DNA of 64,000 nucleotides, from NCBI RefSeq assembly GCF_047777955.1, contig NZ_CP180537.1, positions 1,736,001 through 1,800,000 of the forward strand, in the 5' to 3' direction. Positions 19,767 to 27,734 of the stretch are shown here, piece after piece. The notes beneath the pieces were generated by a model, which worked only from the letters and a program-made list of their open reading frames with translations, was not told the DNA's origin and searched no databases. The stretch is from Didemnitutus sp047777955 (GTDB lineage: Bacteria; Verrucomicrobiota; Verrucomicrobiia; Opitutales; Opitutaceae). Every line of letters starts with the position of its first letter. Position 1 is the first letter of the stretch. Position numbers and translations under genes: made by a program.

Positions 19767-20078
19767 TCAAGCGGCCAGCGAGCGGATGCGGGCGATGAGG
19801 CGGTGGACGTTCTCCGGGGCGATGCGGTCGGTGACGATGGTGTTGGCGAAATGCCGCTCGAGGTCGAGGTGCACGCCGCGCTCCGAGCCCGGGCGGACGA
19901 TGTCCTGCACGAAGTCCATGCCGCCGCGCTGGCGCACCCAGCGGTAGTAGAGATCGGGGTCGGCCGATTCGAGCACGACGTCGAGCTTGAGCATCACGGC
20001 GCAGTAGAGCGTCAGGTCGCGGTAGCTCAGGAACCACGTTGGCGGGCAGGTCAGCTGGTCGCGGATGAGCAGCGTCAT
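19767..20078 (-). CDS. Conserved-looking small protein of unknown function
   Basis: A 103-residue soluble protein starting MTLLIRDQLTCPPTWFLSYR, followed by a hydrophobic and acidic middle (AVMLKLDVVLES, ADPDLYYRWVRQRGGMDFVQ) and a helical end. Upstream of the ATG is AAAGGA at a good distance, supporting translation. Codon and residue composition look genuine, but I do not recognise a domain. It converges with oxyR (24 bases between stops) and is divergent from gpmI. Confidence 0.65.
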   Translation of the reverse strand: MTLLIRDQLTCPPTWFLSYRDLTLYCAVMLKLDVVLESADPDLYYRWVRQRGGMDFVQDIVRPGSERGVHLDLERHFANTIVTDRIAPENVHRLIARIRSLAA

Positions 20079-20198
20079 GAGATTCCTTTCTCAGCAGGGC
20101 GTGGGCCAATCCTTGGCGAGGCGTGGGCGTGGATTGCGATGACGGATTTAAAGGTTGAGCGCGCGAGCGCGACGGAGAGCTTATCGTCACATTTTCCT

Positions 20199-21791
20199 AT
20201 GAGTTCAGCGCGCAAGCCCGTCCTCCTGGTCATCCGCGATGGCTGGGGCAAGAATCCCGATCCCGCCCAGGATAAGTTCAACGCCGTGGCGCAGGCCAGG
20301 AAGCCCTGCGACGACATGCTCCACGCGCGCTATCCCGTCACGCTGGTGAAGGCCTCCGGCCTCGACGTCGGCCTGCCCGACGGCCAGATGGGCAACAGCG
20401 AGGTGGGCCACGAGAACATCGGCGCCGGCCGGATCGTCGACCAGGAACTCGTCCGTCTGAACAAGCTGTTTTCGGAAAAGCAGCTGGCGCAGAACCCCGT
20501 CTGGCGGGCGATCCTCGCCCGCCTGCAGGCCAATCCGGCCGCGAAGCTCCACGTCATGGGCATTGCCTCCGACGGCGGCGTGCACGGCATGCTCGAGCAT
20601 CTCTACGGCATTCTCCAGCAGGCCAAGGACGATGGCCTCGCCAGCAACCGCGTCTTCATCCACTCGTTCATGGACGGCCGCGACACGCCGCCGCAGAGCG
20701 GTCTCGGCTACCTCCAGCAGATCGAGGCCAAGGTAAAGGCAATCGGCGTCGGCCGCATCGCCACGGTCTGCGGCCGCTTCTGGGCCATGGACCGCGACAA
20801 CCGCTGGGAGCGCGTGCAGAAAGCCTACGATCTCCTCACCGGCAAGGCCGCCGTCGCCACCGCGCCGTCGGCCGTGCAGGCCGTGCAGCAGTATTACGAC
20901 CAGCCGCTCAGCGAAACGCAGAAGGGCGACGAGTTCGTCTCGCCCACCGCGATCGTCGGCGCCGACGGCAAGCCGCTCGCGGTGTTCGCCAACGGCGACG
21001 CCGTGCTGTTCTACAACTACCGCGGCGACCGCCCGCGCGAGATCACCAAGGCTTTCGTGCTCGACGACTTCACGGGCTTCGAGCGCGGCGCCAAGCTGGA
21101 CCTCTACTACGCCACGATGACCGAGTATGAAAAGGGCCTGCCGGTGCACATCATCTCCGGCAAACCCGAGAAGTTGAAAAACATCCTCGGCGAAGTCGTC
21201 AGCCAGGCCGGCATCGCGCAGTTCCGCTGCGCCGAGACGGAGAAGAACCCGCACGTGACGTTTTTCTTCAACAATTACCGCAACGAGCCGTTCCCCGGCG
21301 AAGACCGCGCCTGCCCGGCGAGTCCGAAGGTGGCCACCTACGACCTCCAGCCCGAGATGTCCGCCACCGAAGTGACGGCCAAGACGAAGGAAGCCATCCT
21401 CTCCGGCAAATACGGCCTGATCGTCGTCAACTACGCCAACCCCGACATGGTCGGGCACACGGGTTCGTTGCCCGCGGCGATCAAGGCCTGCGAAGCCACG
21501 GACCAGGGCCTCGGCGAATTGCTCGCCGCGCTCGCGACGCAGCACGGCCGGGCCGTCATCCTCGCCGACCACGGCAATGCCGAACAGATGTGGGATCCGG
21601 TGCTCAACGCCCCGCACACCGCGCACACGCTGAACCTCGTCGAGGTCTTCGTTGTGGGCGAGGGCTTCGCCGCCGGGAAGACCCGGATGCGCAGCGGTGG
21701 CCGCCTCGCGGACATCGCGCCGACCGTCCTCCACCTCATGGGCCTGCCCAAGCCGGCCGAGATGACGGGCGAGAGCCTGGTCCTCGCCTGA
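20199..21791 (+). CDS. gpmI: 2,3-bisphosphoglycerate-independent phosphoglycerate mutase
   Basis: A 530-residue Mn-dependent enzyme interconverting 3- and 2-phosphoglycerate in glycolysis. The alkaline-phosphatase-like metal site is visible: Asp in VLLVIRDGWG, nucleophile Ser67 in GQMGNSEVGH, later DGRDTPP, NYRGDRPREIT, NYANPDMVGHTG and DHGNAEQM. The length is typical (about 510-550). The gene stands alone, divergent from the small gene at 19767-20078, and ends in a strong hairpin. Confidence 0.96.
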   Translation: MSSARKPVLLVIRDGWGKNPDPAQDKFNAVAQARKPCDDMLHARYPVTLVKASGLDVGLPDGQMGNSEVGHENIGAGRIVDQELVRLNKLFSEKQLAQNPVWRAILARLQANPAAKLHVMGIASDGGVHGMLEHLYGILQQAKDDGLASNRVFIHSFMDGRDTPPQSGLGYLQQIEAKVKAIGVGRIATVCGRFWAMDRDNRWERVQKAYDLLTGKAAVATAPSAVQAVQQYYDQPLSETQKGDEFVSPTAIVGADGKPLAVFANGDAVLFYNYRGDRPREITKAFVLDDFTGFERGAKLDLYYATMTEYEKGLPVHIISGKPEKLKNILGEVVSQAGIAQFRCAETEKNPHVTFFFNNYRNEPFPGEDRACPASPKVATYDLQPEMSATEVTAKTKEAILSGKYGLIVVNYANPDMVGHTGSLPAAIKACEATDQGLGELLAALATQHGRAVILADHGNAEQMWDPVLNAPHTAHTLNLVEVFVVGEGFAAGKTRMRSGGRLADIAPTVLHLMGLPKPAEMTGESLVLA

Positions 21792-21815
21792 GGCGGCGTG
21801 CCGGACCTGCGCCGC

Positions 21816-21847
21816 CGCGCGGCAGTTGAGCGCTAGACTGCCGCGCG
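21816..21847 (+). terminator. Hairpin after gpmI
   Basis: The perfect 11-bp stem CGCGCGGCAGT (21816-21826) and ACTGCCGCGCG (21837-21847) has a 10-base loop and is followed by TTGTTG. It is terminator-like, though the U-tract is poor. Confidence 0.5.
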
Positions 21848-21910
21848 TTGTTGCGCGCGTATCGCCGGTTTCCATCGTGCCCTGCCGTCCCTTCCTTTCC
21901 TTGCCGCGCC

Positions 21911-22404
21911 ATGAAGTTCTTTGAGCGCGACGAACTTTCGGGTGAGTGCGACGCGACGCTGCGTGGCTACGACGCGTTCGTGCGCGCCCGGGTGGGGGAG
22001 GACTACCGGTATCCGCTGCGGATGCGCGATTGGGAGCTCTGGCAGGTGCTGCAACGCCTCCCCGCGCCGTCGATCTCACGGCCATGCCCTACGCCAACGG
22101 CTCGCTCGACACGATCGTCAGCATCTCGGTGATCGAGCACATCCCGGCGATCGAGCGGGCGCTGGCCGAGATGTATCGCTGCCTGAAACCCGGCGGCCGC
22201 CTGCTGATCACGACCGATTGCGATCGCGAGGGGAAGCGCTAAGCGGATGGCGTGCGCTACTTCACGCTCGCGGAGCTGGAGCGGCTCTTTGCGCCCTAGC
22301 CGGTGGTTTCCGAAAAACGCGCCCCCGATTTCGCCGAGCGCAACTGGTGCTACCGCCGCGACCGGCCGGTGGTGACGGCGTTCATCGAGGTGCGGAAAAG
22401 CTGA
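21911..22404 (+). pseudogene. Decayed class I SAM-dependent methyltransferase
   Basis: The start MKFFERDELSGECDATL runs about 50 residues, then the sequence jumps frame at about 22062. The next frame resumes as AVDLTAMPYANGSLDTIVS, then VIEHIPAIERALAEMYRCLK and PGGRLLITTD, the post-motif-II half of a methyltransferase 11 domain. The SAM-binding GxGxG segment between the two parts is missing, consistent with an internal deletion. Downstream the same frame carries TAA at 22240-22242 and TAG at 22297-22299 but stays protein-like (GVRYFTLAELERLF, then RNWCYRRDRPVVTAFIEVRK) to the TGA at 22402-22404. A deletion plus two nonsense codons is real gene death, unlike the single-base breaks elsewhere in the window. 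Confidence 0.8.
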
Positions 22405-22483
22405 CGCGACCGCGTCGCGCGGGCCGCCGCCGGCGGTCCTCTCCGGCGTTGCCTGGCGCGAGACCCGTGGCTTCGCTGGCCGG

Positions 22484-24184
22484 ATGAAGCGCGCGCTGCT
22501 CCTGGTCCTCCTGCTCGGCGGGGCGCTGCACGCCGTCGCCTGGCAGCCGCCCCTGCCGCCGCGCCCCGGCGATGCGTCCGGCGGTCGCGCGCTCGCGGCC
22601 CGCTGGGCCGCGCTGCCGACACCGGAGCGCGAGGAGGCGGTCGTGGCCGAGGTGCTGCGCGGCAACGTCCCGGATTTCTGGCGGCACTTCGTTGATGTGC
22701 CGACGGGGCGCGCAGTGCTGCACGTGGCGCCGGACTACCTGGCCGTGGGGTCGGACGACGATTTTCTGCGGATGCCGCTCACCCCCGCGGCGGCCCAGCG
22801 CCTCGCCGACCGGTTGGAGTGCGTGCTGCCGACGGCGAAGCTGGTGGACCTGATCTATCGCGCCGCCCCGCTGAAACTCGCGCCCGAGCCGATGCCGCCC
22901 GGTCCGGAAATGACGACCCTCGCGGCGTTCGTGCGGCACGAGGCGCTCGTCGCCGCGGCACGGCGGGCCGCTTTTGCGACGCACCCGCTCGGGACGCTCA
23001 CGGCCGGCCACAAGAAGGACCTCGTGCTCACACCGCGGCTTGCCGCCGCGCCGGGCCGCGTGGCGATCTACGGCTGGCATCGCGCCGAGGGCGCCCCCAT
23101 CCAGCCGCTGTTCCTCGGCCACGCCGACACGTGGGTCGACTACAGCCACGGCGTGCGACTCGTCGCGCGCGCGGTCGAGTGGGACGGTGCGGCCAGGCCG
23201 ATCGATGAACTGCTCGCGGACGACCGCTGGTGGACGCTGCTCAGCGGCGAGGGGCCGTGCGGTCCGGCGCGCTGGGGCCAGATCCGCCCCGTGGTTCCCA
23301 CGATGCCCGGCGAGTCGAACGAGGCGCTGTTCCTTGCCGACGGGGTGCGCGCCGTCCTCAACCGGCCGACGGAACGAGCGGCCGAACAGCCGGCGGAGCT
23401 CCTGCTCTACGCGGTGCCCGCCGGCAACACGATCGAGCAGACGCTCGGCCGCCGCCTGCGCGCGGACGACGACTGGCATTTCGACATCCAGCATGTCGCC
23501 GCGCAGGTGCGCTGGCTGCGCGCGCACGGGCACGCCAACCTCGCGCTGGCCGTGCTCGAGCCGGGGCGCGGTTCGTGGCCCGTCTGGCGGCGTGAAGTGA
23601 AAGAGGCCGAGCGGAAGATCGCGGACGTCGTCGCCGCGCTGCAGCGCCTCGTGCCCGGTGCGCGGCTGACGCTGGCCGGGCACAGCGCGGGCGGAAGCTT
23701 CGTCTTCGGCGGGTTGGACGCGTTCGAGCGCATCCCGGACGAGGTGGAACGCATCGCGTTTCTCGACAGCAACTACGCCTACGACGCGGCGCGCGGGCAA
23801 GCGGAGAAGCTCGCGGTCTGGCTCGCGGCGTCACCGGCGCACCGGCTCTACGTCGCGGCCTACGAGGATTTCCGCGCCCGACTCGACGGGAAGACCTTCG
23901 TCAGCGAAAGCGGCGGCACCTGGGGCCGCAGCCAGGCGATGCAGGCGGACTTGGCGGCGCGTTTCCCGTTCACCGTCACCGAGGAGGGGCCGTTGGTGGG
24001 GGCGCGTGCGGCGGACGGGCGCGTGGTGTTCCAGTTGCGGCGCAACCCCGAGCAGGCGGTCTGGCACACGCGGCTCGTCGAGCTGAACGGCCTGATCCAG
24101 GCGATGCAGGCGGGCACGCCGGAGGAGGGGCGGGGCTATCGCTACCTCGGTCCGCGGGCCTACGAGGACCGGATCGCCCGCTGA
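22484..24184 (+). CDS. Secreted two-domain protein with alpha/beta-hydrolase domain
   Basis: A 566-residue protein with a signal peptide (ALLLVLLLGGALHAVAW). Residues about 30-300 form a domain I do not recognise, with HVAPDYLAVGSDDDFLRMPL, AGHKKDLVLTPRLA and a GWHRAEGAPIQPLFLGHADT region. Residues about 310-480 look like an alpha/beta hydrolase: the elbow LAGHSAGGSFVFGG puts the nucleophile at Ser401, and FLDSNYAY is a plausible following strand. A C-terminal His candidate is not obvious. The second half could be an esterase or peptidase; the substrate is unknown. It stands alone downstream of the methyltransferase remnant. Confidence 0.7.
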   Translation: MKRALLLVLLLGGALHAVAWQPPLPPRPGDASGGRALAARWAALPTPEREEAVVAEVLRGNVPDFWRHFVDVPTGRAVLHVAPDYLAVGSDDDFLRMPLTPAAAQRLADRLECVLPTAKLVDLIYRAAPLKLAPEPMPPGPEMTTLAAFVRHEALVAAARRAAFATHPLGTLTAGHKKDLVLTPRLAAAPGRVAIYGWHRAEGAPIQPLFLGHADTWVDYSHGVRLVARAVEWDGAARPIDELLADDRWWTLLSGEGPCGPARWGQIRPVVPTMPGESNEALFLADGVRAVLNRPTERAAEQPAELLLYAVPAGNTIEQTLGRRLRADDDWHFDIQHVAAQVRWLRAHGHANLALAVLEPGRGSWPVWRREVKEAERKIADVVAALQRLVPGARLTLAGHSAGGSFVFGGLDAFERIPDEVERIAFLDSNYAYDAARGQAEKLAVWLAASPAHRLYVAAYEDFRARLDGKTFVSESGGTWGRSQAMQADLAARFPFTVTEEGPLVGARAADGRVVFQLRRNPEQAVWHTRLVELNGLIQAMQAGTPEEGRGYRYLGPRAYEDRIAR

Positions 24185-24261
24185 GCCGGGGCTCTGTCAT
24201 AGGGGAGGAATTTCTGTTTGCCCCTCCGGCGGGCGGGCCGTTTGGTTGACCCCTCGTTCCC

Positions 24262-26040
24262 ATGAAACGCACCCACCATTGCGCCCAACTGACCAAGGCC
24301 GACCTCCACGCGACCGTGTCGCTCGCCGGCTGGGTTGATTCCGTCCGCGACCACGGCGGCATCATCTTCGTCGACCTCCGCGACCGCCAGGGCATCACGC
24401 AGGTGAAGTTCGACAGCGCGCTGCGCGAGCAGGCCGCCAAGCTCAAGGACGAGTCCGTCATCGGCATCACGGGCAAGGTCGAGCTCCGCCCGACCGACAT
24501 GGTGAACAAGGCGCTCCCGACCGGCGAGATCGAGGTCGATGCGACCGAGCTCGAGATTCACAACATCTCCGAGACCCCGCCGTTCCCGCTCGACGACGCC
24601 GGCGGCGACAAGGTCAACGAGGACCTGCGCCTGACCTACCGCTACCTCGACCTGCGCCGCCCGAAGATGCGCCGCAACCTCGCCGTGCGCCACAAGGCGA
24701 CCAAGGCCGTGCGCGATTACTTCGACTACCAGGGCTTCTACGAGGTCGAGACGCCCGCACTGTTCAAAAGCACACCCGAAGGCGCGCGCGAATACCTCGT
24801 GCCGTCGCGCATCCACGCCGGCCAATTCTACGCGCTCTCCCAGTCGCCGCAGCAGTTCAAGCAGATCCTCATGGTCGCGGGCGTGGAGAAGTATTTCCAG
24901 ATCGCCCGCTGCTTCCGCGACGAGGACCTCCGCGCCGACCGCCAGATGGAGTTCACCCAGATCGACGTCGAGGTCTCGTTCATCGACCGCGAAGGCATCT
25001 ACGCGCTCTTCGAAGGCATGCTGAAGAAGGTCTGGAAGGACGTGCTCAACCACGACCTGCCCACGCCGTTCCCGCGCATGGCCTACAAGGACGCGATGAA
25101 CCGCTACGGCGTCGACAAGCCCGACACCCGCTTCGGCCTCGAGCTCGTCGACTTCACCGACACCTTCCGCAATTCCGGCTTCAAGGTCTTCCAGTCCACC
25201 GCGGCCTCCGGCGGCTCGATCAAGGCGGTCAACGCCAAGGGCCTCGCCGACGCCACGCAGGGCGAGATCACCTCGCTCGAGGAATCCGCGAAGGCGATGG
25301 GCGCGAAGGGCCTCGCCTACATCAAGGTCGAGAAGGGCGAATGGAAGTCGCCGATCGTGAAATTCTTCACCGAGGCCGAGAAGGCCGACCTCACCGCGCG
25401 CCTGAACATCCAGGACGGTGACCTGATCTGCTTCGCCGCCGCCCCGTGGGAACGCGCGTGCGCCATCCTCGGCCGCGTGCGCCTCGACGCCGCGCAACTG
25501 CTCGTGAAGCGCGGCAAGCTCACGCTGCGCCCCGACCAGTGGAATTTCCTCTGGGTCGTCGATTTCCCGCTGATGAGCTACGACGAGGAGCGCGGCGGCT
25601 ACGCGGCCACGCACCACCCGTTCACCGCGCCGGTGCCGGAGGACGCGCACCTGCTCGACAGCGACCCGAAGGCCGTGCGCGGCCAGCACTACGACGTGGT
25701 GCTGAACGGCATGGAGCTCGGCGGCGGCTCGATCCGCATCCACCAGCCGGCGCTGCAGGAGAAGGTCTTCACCGACGTGCTCAAGATCCCGGCCGACGTG
25801 GTCGAGAGCCGCTTCGGCTACATGCTCAAGGCCTTCAAGTATGGCGCGCCCCCGCACGGCGGCATCGCCTTCGGCCTCGACCGCATGTGCGCGCTGCTCT
25901 GCGGCACCAACTCGATCCGCGACGTCATCGCCTTCCCCAAGACGCAGAAGGCGCAGGACCTGATGAACCAGAGCCCGACGCCGGTGACCGAGAAGCAGCT
26001 CCGCGACCTCCACATCCGCGTGGTCGACGAGGCAAAGTAA
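24262..26040 (+). CDS. aspS: Aspartyl-tRNA synthetase
   Basis: A 592-residue class IIb synthetase of the bacterial type. It has an N-terminal OB anticodon-binding domain (AGWVDSVRDHGGIIFVDLRD), motif 2 in ARCFRDEDLRADRQMEFTQ, a bacterial GAD insertion in the middle (about 300-410) and motif 3 in GGIAFGLDRMCALL. The window also encodes the GatCAB amidotransferase. If no AsnRS and/or GlnRS exists elsewhere, this AspRS could be non-discriminating and feed Asp-tRNA(Asn) to GatCAB; the sequence alone does not decide. It ends in an intrinsic terminator. Confidence 0.96.
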   Translation: MKRTHHCAQLTKADLHATVSLAGWVDSVRDHGGIIFVDLRDRQGITQVKFDSALREQAAKLKDESVIGITGKVELRPTDMVNKALPTGEIEVDATELEIHNISETPPFPLDDAGGDKVNEDLRLTYRYLDLRRPKMRRNLAVRHKATKAVRDYFDYQGFYEVETPALFKSTPEGAREYLVPSRIHAGQFYALSQSPQQFKQILMVAGVEKYFQIARCFRDEDLRADRQMEFTQIDVEVSFIDREGIYALFEGMLKKVWKDVLNHDLPTPFPRMAYKDAMNRYGVDKPDTRFGLELVDFTDTFRNSGFKVFQSTAASGGSIKAVNAKGLADATQGEITSLEESAKAMGAKGLAYIKVEKGEWKSPIVKFFTEAEKADLTARLNIQDGDLICFAAAPWERACAILGRVRLDAAQLLVKRGKLTLRPDQWNFLWVVDFPLMSYDEERGGYAATHHPFTAPVPEDAHLLDSDPKAVRGQHYDVVLNGMELGGGSIRIHQPALQEKVFTDVLKIPADVVESRFGYMLKAFKYGAPPHGGIAFGLDRMCALLCGTNSIRDVIAFPKTQKAQDLMNQSPTPVTEKQLRDLHIRVVDEAK

Positions 26041-26067
26041 AGACGATCATGCGATGCTGATCTCTAG

Positions 26068-26089
26068 GCCCGCCGCCCGGCGGGCTTTT
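26068..26089 (+). terminator. Intrinsic terminator of aspS
   Basis: Stem GCCCGCC (26068-26074) and GGCGGGC (26079-26085) with a 4-base loop, then TTTT. Confidence 0.8.
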
Positions 26090-26184
26090 GTTTTCGCCAC
26101 AAACGACACGGAGCAGGCATGCAGCGGGGACGAGGCGCAATCGAGGGGCGAGCCTGTGTGCCCACCGACGTGCCGCTGCATAAT

Positions 26185-26201
26185 CCGGGTCGAAGACCCG
26201 G
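26185..26201 (-). terminator. Short hairpin just past the gatB stop
   Basis: The perfect 7-bp stem CCGGGTC (26185-26191) and GACCCGG (26195-26201) lies immediately downstream of gatB on the minus strand. There is no real U-tract, so it may only stabilise the 3' end. Confidence 0.35.
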
Positions 26202-26203
26202 GG

Positions 26204-27652
26204 TTACGCCCCGAGCTGTTTCCTCAAAATCTCGTCGACGAGCTTCGGATTGGCCTTGCCGGCCGAGAGCTTCATCACCGCGCCTTTCAAGGCATTGATG
26301 GCCTTGGCGTTCCCGGCGCGGACCTGTTCGGCGGACTTGGGATCGTTGGCGATCGCGGTCGCGCACCAGCCCTCGAGCTGACCGGTGTCGGAGGATTGGC
26401 GCAGGCCCTTGCGGTCGGCGATGGCGGCGGCCTGGTCGCCGGTCTGGAACATGGCGGCGAAGATTTCCTTCGCCTGGCTGCTCGACACGGCGCCCTGCTC
26501 GACGAGCGCGACGAGGCCGGCGAGGTGCGCGGCGGTGATCTTGCAGTCGGCGAGCGCGAGGTGCGCCGCGGCGAGATCGCGCAGCAGGTCGTTGGTGATC
26601 CAGTTGGCGGCGGCGGTCGGCTTGGCGCCGAGTTGCACGGTCGCCTCGAAGAAGTCGGCCAGCGCGCGGTCGCGGACGAGCACGGACGCGGCGGAGTAGG
26701 GCAGGCCGAACTGCTCGAGGAAGCGCGCCTGCTTCGCGAACGGCCGCTCGGGCAGCTCGGCGGCGAGGCGGGCCTTCCACGCGGCGTCGATGCGGACGGG
26801 CATCAGGTCCGGGTCCGGGAAGTAGCGGTAGTCGTGCGCCATTTCCTTCGAGCGCATCGAGGCGCTGCGGCCGGTCTCGCCGTCGTATAGGCGCGTCTCC
26901 TGCACGATCGTGCCGCCGCTGGTGACGACGTTGATCTGGCGCTTGATCTCGGTGACGATGCCGTCGCGGACGTAGGAAATCGAGTTGAGGTTCTTCAGCT
27001 CGACCTTGGTGCCGAGCTTGGTCTCGCCGACCCGCCGGATGGAGATGTTGGCGTCGCAGCGCATCTGGCCCTTCTCCATGTCGCAGTCGGAGATGCCGGC
27101 GTAGAGCAGCGACTGGCGCAGCGAGGTGAGGAACGCGAACGCCTCGTCGGCGGAGCGGATGACCGGCTCGGTGACAATCTCCATCAGCGGCGTGCCGGCG
27201 CGGTTGTAGTCGATGAGCGAGTCGTTGGCCTCGTGGGAGAGCTTGCCGACGTCCTCCTCGAGGTGGATGCGCGTCAGGGCGATTTGCTTGTGTTCGCCCA
27301 TCACGGCGAGCGAGGCGCCGGGCAGCTCGATTTCGACGGCGCCGTGGCGGCAGACGGGCTGGTCGTATTGCGAGAGCTGGTAGTTCTTCGGGCTGTCGGG
27401 ATAGAAATAATTCTTCCGGTCCCAGCGCGTGACGGACGCGACCTCGCAGTCGAGCATCAGGCCGGTCTTGATGATGGCGTCGAGCGCGGCCTGGTTCAGC
27501 ACCGGCAGCGCACCGGGCAGCGCGAGGATGGTGGGATCGGTGAGCGTGTTCGGCGGCTCGCCGTAGCCGGTGGCGACGCGCGTGAACATCTTCGATGCCG
27601 TCTTGATCTGGACGTGCACCTCGAGGCCGATGACTGCTTCGAAATCGCTCAT
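26204..27652 (-). CDS. gatB: Aspartyl/glutamyl-tRNA amidotransferase subunit B
   Basis: A 482-residue subunit that binds and phosphorylates misacylated Glu-tRNA(Gln) or Asp-tRNA(Asn). The signature regions are EAVIGLEVHVQ, ALPGALPVLN, DRKNYFYPDSPKNYQLSQY, DYNRAGTPLMEIVTEP and MRCDANISIR. The C-terminal YqeY-like tail (LKGAVMKLSAGKANPKLVDE) is intact. It is the last gene of gatC-gatA-gatB and is separated from gatA by an 82-base spacer carrying an inverted repeat. Confidence 0.96.
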   Translation of the reverse strand: MSDFEAVIGLEVHVQIKTASKMFTRVATGYGEPPNTLTDPTILALPGALPVLNQAALDAIIKTGLMLDCEVASVTRWDRKNYFYPDSPKNYQLSQYDQPVCRHGAVEIELPGASLAVMGEHKQIALTRIHLEEDVGKLSHEANDSLIDYNRAGTPLMEIVTEPVIRSADEAFAFLTSLRQSLLYAGISDCDMEKGQMRCDANISIRRVGETKLGTKVELKNLNSISYVRDGIVTEIKRQINVVTSGGTIVQETRLYDGETGRSASMRSKEMAHDYRYFPDPDLMPVRIDAAWKARLAAELPERPFAKQARFLEQFGLPYSAASVLVRDRALADFFEATVQLGAKPTAAANWITNDLLRDLAAAHLALADCKITAAHLAGLVALVEQGAVSSSQAKEIFAAMFQTGDQAAAIADRKGLRQSSDTGQLEGWCATAIANDPKSAEQVRAGNAKAINALKGAVMKLSAGKANPKLVDEILRKQLGA

Positions 27653-27661
27653 GAATATCTA

Positions 27662-27733
27662 GGCCCACGGAATACACGGAACACACAGAAGAAAGACTCC
27701 TGCGGTTCCGTGTATTCCGTGTGTTCGTGGGCC
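27662..27733. repeat. Imperfect inverted repeat between gatA and gatB
   Basis: A 72-base element begins GGCCCACG (27662-27669) and ends with its complement CGTGGGCC (27726-27733). Inside are the words GGAATACACGGAA on the left and its complement TTCCGTGTATTCC on the right, shifted by about 7 bases. Such ACACGGAA-rich elements look like a dispersed family rather than a gene-specific site. Confidence 0.65.
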
Positions 27734-27734
27734 A

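Noticed and set aside
24160..26013. A 617-codon open frame on the minus strand
   Set aside because: It lies wholly antisense to aspS, which has full synthetase motifs. In GC-rich DNA the complementary frame often stays open; the translation is Val/Leu/Glu/Arg/His-rich low-complexity sequence.
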